Shown here: positions 15,361 to 21,523 of the stretch, in pieces
How the letters are laid out: every line of letters begins with the position of its first letter
How positions within the stretch are numbered: the stretch's first letter is position 1
Origin: an uncultured Pelagibacteraceae bacterium
Lineage (GTDB): Bacteria; Pseudomonadota; Alphaproteobacteria; Pelagibacterales; Pelagibacteraceae
Assembly (NCBI GenBank): GCA_902577525.1
Contig: CACGZG010000007.1
Coordinates: 1 to 51,974, forward strand
Reading direction: 5' to 3'
Length of the DNA stretch: 51,974 nt
Translations under genes and position numbers: made by a program
The notes under the pieces: generated by a model
Databases searched by the model: none
Seen by the model: only the letters and a program-made list of their open reading frames with translations
Told to the model about the DNA's origin: nothing

Positions 15361-15825
15361 ATGGCTGGATATCCAAGAAAACTATTATCTCTAGAATTAG
15401 CTCTTAAAAATATTATAAAGGAGTTAAAAAAAGATGAGATAAAGAAAATAACTGGAAAAAGTGAGTCTCATTTTAGAAAATGCACTGATGAGCAAGATTT
15501 AGATCACAATATTCACCACTTCGATTCTATTAAACTTGATCTAGAATTTAGAAGAAGAAAACTAGGAAGCCCCATGCTTGAAGCCCACGAGTCAATACTT
15601 GAAGCTGCAGACTTAAAACTTGGAAAACTTGATAATACCTCTAATACATTAATAGATATAAGCGCTAAAATTGGCAGACTAATGGAAGCTACTAAAAATG
15701 CTATAGAAGTAGATAGTGAAGGCGGCACTAAATTTAGTAAGAATGAAAAAGAAAAAATCAATATTGCAATTGAAGAAGTAGAAAAAAAAATATTAACTTT
15801 AAAACAGATTATTGATAGCAACTAA
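15361..15825 (+). CDS. Putative phage CII-like regulatory protein, 154 aa
   Basis: A candidate DNA-binding regulator of module 2. Residues about 6-60 give an HTH-like pattern: LLSLELALKNIIKELKKDEI, then KITGKSESHFRKCTD, and after it HFDSIKLDLEFRRR. From memory this resembles the CP76/CII-type regulators of alphaproteobacterial phages. The C-terminal 90 residues are helical (ESILEAADLKLGKL; EEVEKKILTLKQIID) and may form a coiled coil for oligomerisation. It lies directly behind operator copy 3, which would allow autoregulation. The gene overlaps the convergent DUF4116 gene by 4 nt. No other regulator was recognised in the module. Confidence 0.5.
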   Translation: MAGYPRKLLSLELALKNIIKELKKDEIKKITGKSESHFRKCTDEQDLDHNIHHFDSIKLDLEFRRRKLGSPMLEAHESILEAADLKLGKLDNTSNTLIDISAKIGRLMEATKNAIEVDSEGGTKFSKNEKEKINIAIEEVEKKILTLKQIIDSN

Positions 15826-16640
15826 ATCATTGAATACTGCATAAATGCAGCACTAACATCTTTATCGAGTTTCATTGAATTATCAACAAAGTCATAACTT
15901 TCTCTATTTTGTTTTATGGCCTCTATTATTATTTCTTTATTTTTTCGAAGATTACCCTCTACAAAACTAATCGATAATCCATTTTGTTTAACAGCTAAAA
16001 GCGCTAAGTTAAGGTCATCCTTATATACATCTGGAATATATTTTAAACAATAACCATTTATTTTAACTAATTTTTCTAAAAACAAATAATTTAATCTTAA
16101 TTTTAGATCTATAAACCTTAATATATAACCATGTTCCTTAATGCATTTTTCTATAAAGGTTTTGTCTTTCTTATATTTTTTAGGTAATAGCTCAAATGCA
16201 TATCCATGATATTTCACTGCTAAAAAAAGAAATTCTGGATCTCTGAAAAATTTACTATTAACGAATTGTAATGCCCAACCATCAGATTTAATTGCCTCAT
16301 GTACTATTTCCTTGTCTTCTTTAAATATCTTATCAGCATATTTTAAGGCAAATCCACATTGTTTTACTGCAGTGAATACAATCTCTCTATCTTTCTTTAA
16401 TTTGTCAGACACAAATTCTAACATTAATCCATATTTTTTAAGGGATGCTAAAACAATTTCACGATCATCTTTTAATATTTCTGGTACATCATAATAAACA
16501 AAACTTTCATGACGTATAGCTTCTAACACAATTTCTTTATCTGCTCTTAAAATATTATCTAATTTATCGTAAGTGATTTTACCACTTACAATATCATTCA
16601 ATGTTTTTGATTTTAGTTTTTTATAAAATTCTTTTTCCAT
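15822..16640 (-). CDS. DUF4116 repeat protein, 272 aa
   Basis: About ten tandem 25-residue DUF4116 units cover nearly the whole protein, e.g. ILRADKEIVLEAIRHESF and ADKIFKEDKEIVHEAIKSDGWA. Unlike the 445-aa protein it has no large non-repeat domain. The units share the aliphatic positions and the DKEIV core and are expected to stack as a helical solenoid. It is a single-gene unit facing the lipoprotein operon across operator copy 4. Function unknown. Confidence 0.85.
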   Translation of the reverse strand: MEKEFYKKLKSKTLNDIVSGKITYDKLDNILRADKEIVLEAIRHESFVYYDVPEILKDDREIVLASLKKYGLMLEFVSDKLKKDREIVFTAVKQCGFALKYADKIFKEDKEIVHEAIKSDGWALQFVNSKFFRDPEFLFLAVKYHGYAFELLPKKYKKDKTFIEKCIKEHGYILRFIDLKLRLNYLFLEKLVKINGYCLKYIPDVYKDDLNLALLAVKQNGLSISFVEGNLRKNKEIIIEAIKQNRESYDFVDNSMKLDKDVSAAFMQYSMI

Positions 16641-16672
16641 AAATATTTTTTAAACAACTAGCTTATAAAAAC

Positions 16673-16704
16673 ATAGTGAAACGAATTAACTTTCATTTCA
16701 CTAA
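16673..16704. promoter_or_regulatory. Inverted-repeat operator, copy 4
   Basis: ATAGTGAA (16673-16680), 16 nt, TTCACTAA (16697-16704). It lies between the divergent DUF4116 gene (start 16640) and the exported-protein operon (start 16739). The left half differs from consensus at one position. Confidence 0.7.
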
Positions 16705-16738
16705 CATTATTTTGATTTATGGATAAATTAAATTCATT

Positions 16739-17038
16739 ATGAAAAAACAAAACTTAATAAAAAAAATAATGATTGCTCTTGCAGTGTTTATCATCTCTAT
16801 ACAAACAGTTAATGCAAATGAAAATAAAACAATAACACCTAAAGAGTTTGTTACAGCAATTGCTGAAATACCAGGTAAACTTACTAATTTTATTAGTAGT
16901 GAAGTTAAGAAGACAAAAGAGTTCCAAATTAAAAATTGGAAAGAGACTAAAGTACAAAATAGAAAAACATTTAAATTAGTTCAGCATAAATTAACTGGTT
17001 TTTTTTCAGATTTTCCAAATCCCAAAGGAGATAAATAA
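16739..17038 (+). CDS. Exported small protein, 99 aa
   Basis: A typical Sec signal peptide (KKQNLIKKIMIALAVFIISI, cleavage likely after VNA near residue 22) is followed by about 75 residues of soluble, lysine-rich helical sequence (EIPGKLTNFISSEVKKTKEF). No cysteine, so not a lipoprotein; probably periplasmic. It is the first gene of a five-gene plus-strand operon of exported proteins controlled from operator copy 4. Confidence 0.7.
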   Translation: MKKQNLIKKIMIALAVFIISIQTVNANENKTITPKEFVTAIAEIPGKLTNFISSEVKKTKEFQIKNWKETKVQNRKTFKLVQHKLTGFFSDFPNPKGDK

Positions 17039-17610
17039 TGATGAAAATATTAAAAATAGGATTAATAGCTCTATTAAGTCTAACTTTATCTAATTGTAGC
17101 ACTTATACGGTCAAAAAGGATATGTCAAAAAAAGGTGAATTAACTAAAACACCTAAGTGGTACATAAAATACAAACGTGAAGATAGAAAATGGATGTATG
17201 AAACCGCTTCAAGTGTTTCTCCTGATTTAGAGTTAGCAATTAAAAAATCCACTCTATTAGCAAAAGCTAAATTAGCAGACCGAATTAATGGTAAGATGAA
17301 TAATCAATCATCAATTAATAAGAGTGAAACTGGTATAGATGAAAATAATAATATTACAGGTTCTGCAGATGACACTATAGTCAATTTAATTAATGATACT
17401 CTTGTAAGAGATTATATTGTTGAAAAAGTAGAGATCTTTTATACGCATCACAAATCTTATAGAGCTTATGTTAAACTTAAAGTCTCTAAAGATAATGTTT
17501 CTTTGGTAATTCAAGAAATAAAGGCTGATAAAAAGTTAGTTCAAAACAATAATAAAAATCAAAATAAATTGAAATCTAAAGTTAAAGAGGTCTTAAAAAA
17601 TCTTGATTAA
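17038..17610 (+). CDS. LPP20-like lipoprotein, 190 aa
   Basis: Signal peptide with lipobox LSNC (cleavage before Cys20). After it comes a domain of LPP20 type: PKWYIKYKREDRKWMYETAS, then an Ala/Lys-rich helix (AIKKSTLLAKAKLADRING), and strands ending RAYVKLKV. Such lipoproteins sit in the outer membrane or periplasm. The start ATG overlaps the stop of the preceding gene; a second ATG 3 nt later is equally possible and gives better spacing to the upstream AGGAG. Confidence 0.75.
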   Translation: MMKILKIGLIALLSLTLSNCSTYTVKKDMSKKGELTKTPKWYIKYKREDRKWMYETASSVSPDLELAIKKSTLLAKAKLADRINGKMNNQSSINKSETGIDENNNITGSADDTIVNLINDTLVRDYIVEKVEIFYTHHKSYRAYVKLKVSKDNVSLVIQEIKADKKLVQNNNKNQNKLKSKVKEVLKNLD

Positions 17611-17947
17611 AAATATATTAATTCTTGTACTTGGGTACTTTATTTGGATTGCATACTTTGATGAAGCACATTCTGCTAATCAAGAAAATCAATACTGCGA
17701 TATCAAAACGACACTTATAAAAACAGTAGATAAAAATGGAAAAACTATTAATGAAGAAAGCAAAGAAATCGTTGAGTGTAACGATGGTGTCAAAAATATT
17801 TTACAAGATGCAGGAATTGCTAAAGAGTGCAAATATTATAATTGGATAGGCATTGAAGGATATACGCCTGTAGAATACAGATCTCTCGCTTGTGAAAAAT
17901 TAGATGGAGGATATGAGATTATTCCAAATTATACTGGTATTGAGTAG
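17603..17947 (+). CDS. Exported cysteine-containing protein, 114 aa
   Basis: Begins with a TTG codon that overlaps the preceding stop, giving MIKNILILVLGYFIWIAYFD as a short hydrophobic signal segment. Four cysteines follow (QYCDIK, VECNDG, KECKYY, LACEKL), consistent with disulfide bonds in the periplasm. No family recognised. Its 3' end overlaps the next gene by 44 nt. Confidence 0.6.
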   Translation: MIKNILILVLGYFIWIAYFDEAHSANQENQYCDIKTTLIKTVDKNGKTINEESKEIVECNDGVKNILQDAGIAKECKYYNWIGIEGYTPVEYRSLACEKLDGGYEIIPNYTGIE

Positions 17948-18425
17948 TTTTCTATTTTTAAATAATTGTGCTGGAATAAGTCCAGATAAAGTAAATATTA
18001 GTAAAGTTAAAAAAGATAGAAAACTTCCTAAACCAAATTTTTTTATACCAGATGCGGTTTATGTTACTGCTGGAGGTGGTCATCGTTGGGATTTAAGGCA
18101 GTTTATGGATTTTAGATTTTGGTCACCTCCGTCCTTTGATGTTAAGGAGTCTAGTCAACACAAAAGTGCTGTTCACATGGCTTTAACACATGCAAAAGAT
18201 TTTGAAGTTGTAAGTTGGTACAGTGAAAGTCGTGATGCAGGTGGGAAGGTAAGACCTATTTTTACTTACACTACTAATGGGAGTTTGTGTAGAGATTACC
18301 AATCTCTCTTATTCATAGAGGAAAAAGCAAGATCAAAAACTTTTACGGCTTGTAAAGGATTAGCTTGGGATGGTTTACTTTTTAATTATTGGGACTGGCC
18401 AGGTGCAGAAAAATATTTAAATTAA
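17904..18425 (+). CDS. Outer-membrane lipoprotein, 17-kDa surface-antigen-like, 173 aa
   Basis: Lipobox LNNC after a hydrophobic stretch (RLFQIILVLSSFLFL). The C-terminal half has the pattern of rickettsial 17-kDa surface antigen relatives (RT0821/Lpp0805 type): SESRDAGGKVRPIFTYTTNG, SLCRDYQ, FTACKGLAWDG and NYWDWPG. An ATG at 17913 (MRLFQ) gives a more normal signal start than the upstream ATG at 17904; both lie inside the preceding gene. Probably surface or periplasmic, of unknown role. Confidence 0.7.
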   Translation: MEDMRLFQIILVLSSFLFLNNCAGISPDKVNISKVKKDRKLPKPNFFIPDAVYVTAGGGHRWDLRQFMDFRFWSPPSFDVKESSQHKSAVHMALTHAKDFEVVSWYSESRDAGGKVRPIFTYTTNGSLCRDYQSLLFIEEKARSKTFTACKGLAWDGLLFNYWDWPGAEKYLN

Positions 18426-18427
18426 TC

Positions 18428-18886
18428 ATGAAAAGAAATATTAAAACATATAAATTTTTTACTTTAATTTTCATAAGTTTATTTTTAACAAATTGCACAA
18501 GCACAAATCATACAAAAACCGACAAAAAAATACTTGATTATGAAAGTTCAGGTAATGTGTTTAATGCTCTTTCTCTAGGAGTTCCCGGAGCAGCAATTCT
18601 TTTTTTAGCAGTTGACATAAATAATTACAGAAAATTTAATTTAAATGAAAAAGAAATTAAGATGCATACCGATTCTATTCAAATTACATTGAATTATGCT
18701 CCTAATGGAAAAGTAGTTAGATGGTTTAATCCTGATAGATTATCAGCGGGTAAAATAAGAGTTGTAAAAACTTATTACAAAAAAGATAGATACTGTAGAA
18801 TTTTTCAATCTTATATAAAGTTAAATGGTGCCGAAAAACATAATACCAAACATGTTTGTAAAGTTGATAATATATGGAAGTTTTGA
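18428..18886 (+). CDS. Lipoprotein, surface-antigen-like, 152 aa
   Basis: Start at the ATG 18428 (MKRNIKTYKFFTLIFISLF), with lipobox LTNC. The longer frame from 18389 would add 13 residues from inside the previous gene and spoil the signal peptide. The C-terminal part (ITLNYAPNGKVVRWFNPDRL, then KTYYKKDRYCRIFQSY) resembles the preceding surface-antigen-like gene, suggesting a related domain. It is the last gene of the operon, ending 7 nt before M4. Confidence 0.7.
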   Translation: MKRNIKTYKFFTLIFISLFLTNCTSTNHTKTDKKILDYESSGNVFNALSLGVPGAAILFLAVDINNYRKFNLNEKEIKMHTDSIQITLNYAPNGKVVRWFNPDRLSAGKIRVVKTYYKKDRYCRIFQSYIKLNGAEKHNTKHVCKVDNIWKF

Positions 18887-18893
18887 ATAATTT

Positions 18894-18924
18894 TTATCTC
18901 TCTGTGCGCAAGTCTGGTGCAAGT
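18894..18924 (+). repeat. Module-border site M4 (GTGCAAGT subtype)
   Basis: TTATCTC at 18894-18900, then GCGCAAGT (18906-18913), CTG and GTGCAAGT (18917-18924). It marks the right end of module 2 and shares its subtype only with M3. It is followed by the second truncated tRNA-Leu repeat, just as M2 is followed by the first. Confidence 0.7.
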
Positions 18925-19051
18925 CTACACAAATTAATTAAGTCTTGTTTTCTAATCTTAATTGAAAGCTAAATTAAAGTTATGTGATTTTATAGGATGT
19001 TTTAAACTACCTTGGACTACTGTGGACTGACTTTAACTTCTATCTATCGGC

Positions 19052-19090
19052 TTTTAAGTCCTTTGTGTCTACCAATTTCACCACGAGGGC
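19052..19090 (-). pseudogene. tRNA-Leu(UAA) 5' half, copy B
   Basis: Identical in its 39 nt to copy A: acceptor 5' strand, D arm and anticodon loop CTTAAAA, with the rest of the tRNA absent. Two identical breaks at the same base indicate a site-specific process and not random decay. Confidence 0.8.
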
Positions 19091-19108
19091 ATTAATGAAT
19101 TTCATGAG

Positions 19109-19137
19109 TGTTTATGCTAATATTTATAATTGAACAA
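19109..19137 (-). promoter_or_regulatory. tRNA-Leu promoter, copy B
   Basis: TTGTTC (19132-19137), 17-nt spacer and TAAACA (19109-19114) on the minus strand, ahead of the truncated tRNA. The -10 differs from copy A by one base. Confidence 0.55.
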
Positions 19138-19162
19138 GATGAATAAGTAAAATTTTTTGTTC

Positions 19163-20272
19163 TTATTTTTTGCTTAATTTTTTTGCTTCCTCTACAATTT
19201 TATTAGCAATAAAAATTATATTTTTTTTCTTCAAGTTGACACCAGAAGGTATATCTAAACCATACTTTCCAATTTCCTCACAATTAGGTAGGTTTAATTT
19301 TTTCTTTTTTTTGAAAATTGGATGTAAATGTAGTGGCAAGTAGGTTTCTCTTGTTATAATTCCTGATCTTTTTAAAATCTTAATAAATTTTTTTCGATTA
19401 ATTTTTTTATCAAGAAAAATTGTATATCTCCAATAGACAACTCTTTCGGTTTTTTTTGGTTTTATAAAATCTATAAATTTTGATTTTTTAAAAATATCAT
19501 TATAAATTTTAGCCATAGCGTTTTTTTTTCTAATATTATTCTCAAGCCTTTCTAGTTGAGCAAGCCCGACAGCCGCATGAAGATTGCTTAATCTTTGATT
19601 GAGTGAGATTTCTTTAAAACCATCCATTTCTTCGGGTCTATTTACAGATGGTGGGTTTTTTAGATATTCAAATCTTTTTGCTAGTTTTTTATTATTAGTA
19701 GTAATCATGCCACCTTCACCACTAGCAATTAATTTGTTATGGAAACTATGAATATTGAAATCTCCAAAACTTCCTACTTTTTTTCCTTTATATTTTGTGC
19801 CTGAAGCCTGACTACAATCTTCAACAAGGTAAATCTTTTTTTTTTTACAAATTTTTTTAAGGTTATCTAAATCAGCAGGAAATCCATAAAGATGAGTAGG
19901 ACATATGATTTTGGTTTTTTTTGTGATTTTTTTTATAACAGCATTTGTATCCACGCAAAAGCTGTTCGGAAAACAATCAACAAATATAAGTTTTGCTCCA
20001 GATTGTAATAGAGCAAAACCATCTGCTGAAAAAGTTAATGCTGGCATTATTACTTCATCACCTTTTTTCAATTTTAGAGTCTTAAAAAGAAGTGCGAGAG
20101 CTGCTGTGCCGCTAGCACAACTTATTGCGTATTTCACCCCAATATAACTTGCAAATTTTTTTTCAAATTTTTTTACAAATGGTCCTTGACTACTAATCCA
20201 GCCAGACGTGACACACTGATTTAAATATTTTTTCTCTTTTTTTCCTACATAAGGTTCGTCTAGATAATACAT
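19163..20272 (-). CDS. DegT/DnrJ/EryC1/StrS aminotransferase, 369 aa
   Basis: A PLP-dependent enzyme of the sugar aminotransferase family, full length. It shows the family opening YYLDEPYVGKKEKKYLNQCV, the substrate loop SGTAALALLF, the PLP-contact VEDCSQASG and the catalytic-lysine region SFHNKLIASGEGGMIT. Such enzymes convert keto-sugar nucleotides to amino-sugar nucleotides for lipopolysaccharide or surface glycans. Its ATG follows the stop of the preceding paralogue directly. The cooperating sugar-nucleotide genes are not adjacent, so the product is unknown. Confidence 0.9.
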   Translation of the reverse strand: MYYLDEPYVGKKEKKYLNQCVTSGWISSQGPFVKKFEKKFASYIGVKYAISCASGTAALALLFKTLKLKKGDEVIMPALTFSADGFALLQSGAKLIFVDCFPNSFCVDTNAVIKKITKKTKIICPTHLYGFPADLDNLKKICKKKKIYLVEDCSQASGTKYKGKKVGSFGDFNIHSFHNKLIASGEGGMITTNNKKLAKRFEYLKNPPSVNRPEEMDGFKEISLNQRLSNLHAAVGLAQLERLENNIRKKNAMAKIYNDIFKKSKFIDFIKPKKTERVVYWRYTIFLDKKINRKKFIKILKRSGIITRETYLPLHLHPIFKKKKKLNLPNCEEIGKYGLDIPSGVNLKKKNIIFIANKIVEEAKKLSKK

Positions 20273-21394
20273 TTAATTACGCTTTACTATTTTTTTTATA
20301 ATTTCACAAACATAATCAATCTCTTGATTAGAAATAGTATTACCTGAAGGTAAATAAATCCCATTTCTCATAATAAAATCTGCCTCTGGACATTTGAATT
20401 TTCTAAAAGATTTATACTTTTTAATTAAAGTTTTTTGCTGATTTGCGGGTACGAAAGCACTTCTAGTTTCAATTTTATGTTTTAAAAGTTTTTTTGCTAG
20501 CTCATCTCTGGACAAAGGAAATTTTTTGTCAAGATAAATGTTCATGACCCACATTATAAATTTAGTATTCCATTTTTCAATTTTGGGAAAGTTCAAACCT
20601 TCTATATCTTTGAGATTTGATTTATATCTATTATAAATTCTTTTTTTTTGTTTAAAGATTTCATTTATATTCTCTAATTGTCCAAGACCAATTGCAGCAC
20701 TTACATTGGGCATTCTGTAGTTAAATCCTATTAGTTCATGTTGAAATTTATTCTTTTTTCCATAAGCTAAATTTTTTAATTTTTTTGCTTTTTCATATAA
20801 TTTTTTAGATTTTGTAGTTATCATCCCACCTTCACCTGATGTGATTGTTTTATTCGAATAAAAGCTAAAAGTTCCTATGTCACCAATGGAACCAACTACT
20901 TTGCCCTTATATCTTACTCCCAGAGATTCAGCACAATCCTCGATTATTTTTAAATTAAATCTTTTAGCAATTCTTAAAATTGGATCCATATCTACAGAAT
21001 GTCCAAACAGATGAACGACCATTATTGCTTTAGATTTTTTTGTGATCTTCTTTTTTAGATCATTGATATTCATTTGCCAATTTTCTTTTGATATATCAAC
21101 TGGTATTGGTTTAGCTCCACAATAAACAATTGAAAAAACAGAAGCCATGTTAGTGCTAGAAGATACTAGTACTTCATCACCCTCCTTTAAGCCTAGTGTG
21201 GCACACGCCAAATGTAAAGCAGTTGTGCCGCTTGTTGTCGAAATACCATATTTTGAGTTTATAAAACTACTTAGTCTATCTTCAAATTTACTTACATAAT
21301 GTCCTTGGCCGAGCCAAGAATTTTTTAAACAGTCGTTAACATATTTTTTTTCTCTTCTTCCAACTTTAATATCGAATACAGGAATAAATTTCAT
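20273..21394 (-). CDS. DegT/DnrJ/EryC1/StrS aminotransferase, 373 aa
   Basis: Paralogue of the gene behind it, with the same architecture: IPVFDIKVGRREKKYVNDCL, SGTTALHLACATLGL, EDCAESLGVRYKGKVVGS and SFYSNKTITSGEGGMIT (PLP lysine). PLP-dependent amino-sugar synthesis is the expected role. The start codon lies inside what was the tRNA-Leu leader sequence: ATGAAATT occurs at the same place in copies A and B. So this gene now sits behind the tRNA promoter (21397-21425), apparently acquired by recombination. Confidence 0.9.
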   Translation of the reverse strand: MKFIPVFDIKVGRREKKYVNDCLKNSWLGQGHYVSKFEDRLSSFINSKYGISTTSGTTALHLACATLGLKEGDEVLVSSSTNMASVFSIVYCGAKPIPVDISKENWQMNINDLKKKITKKSKAIMVVHLFGHSVDMDPILRIAKRFNLKIIEDCAESLGVRYKGKVVGSIGDIGTFSFYSNKTITSGEGGMITTKSKKLYEKAKKLKNLAYGKKNKFQHELIGFNYRMPNVSAAIGLGQLENINEIFKQKKRIYNRYKSNLKDIEGLNFPKIEKWNTKFIMWVMNIYLDKKFPLSRDELAKKLLKHKIETRSAFVPANQQKTLIKKYKSFRKFKCPEADFIMRNGIYLPSGNTISNQEIDYVCEIIKKIVKRN

Positions 21395-21396
21395 GA

Positions 21397-21425
21397 TTTT
21401 TATTGTAATATTTATAATTGAACAA
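21397..21425 (-). promoter_or_regulatory. Third copy of the tRNA-type promoter, in front of the aminotransferase pair
   Basis: TTGTTC (21420-21425), 17 nt and TAAAAA (21397-21402) on the minus strand, with AT-rich flanks matching copies A and B. The tRNA is gone and the aminotransferase ATG starts 2 nt after the -10. Transcription from this -10 would begin inside the start codon, so a second pair, TTACTT-N17-ATAAAT, slightly upstream may be the one used. Confidence 0.5.
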
Positions 21426-21450
21426 GATTAATAAGTAAATTTTTTTTATT

Positions 21451-21481
21451 TTATCTCCCCAGGTTCTAGTCTAGTTCTAGT
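21451..21481 (+). repeat. Module-border site M5 (GTTCTAGT subtype)
   Basis: TTATCTC at 21451-21457, then two GTTCTAGT 8-mers (21463-21470 and 21474-21481) separated by CTA. It is followed by TATCCCATATTATCC and TATAAAG, as after M3. A partner site of the same subtype was not found in the window. Confidence 0.7.
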
Positions 21482-21503
21482 TATCCCATATTATCCTATA
21501 AAG

Positions 21504-21523
21504 TTTTAGTGAATTTACTAAAA
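21504..21523. terminator. Possible terminator hairpin at the end of the autotransporter gene
   Basis: TTTTAGT, 6 nt, ACTAAAA: a 7-bp stem spanning the autotransporter's TAG stop codon (21518-21520). The stem is AT-only except for one pair, so it is weak. Confidence 0.3.

Larger units (their letters stand above)
18925..19155 (-). repeat. Long repeat copy B: truncated tRNA-Leu, promoter and junction
   Basis: Second copy of the 3430-3667 repeat in the same orientation, differing by scattered substitutions. The tRNA part and the following junction (to TATCGGC) are unchanged, while the tandem TGGACT element reads TTGGACTACTGTGGACTG. The stretch holds no other gene. It ends at the tail of the second aminotransferase gene instead of at an M site. 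Confidence 0.8.

Noticed and set aside
3668..18924. A complete prophage
   Set aside because: No capsid, terminase, tail, portal or integrase gene is recognisable; a satellite or other element fits better.
21504..21523. Fifth operator copy (TTAGTGAA next to the autotransporter stop)
   Set aside because: Only one half-site; the partner at 16-nt spacing is absent and the site lies at a gene end.
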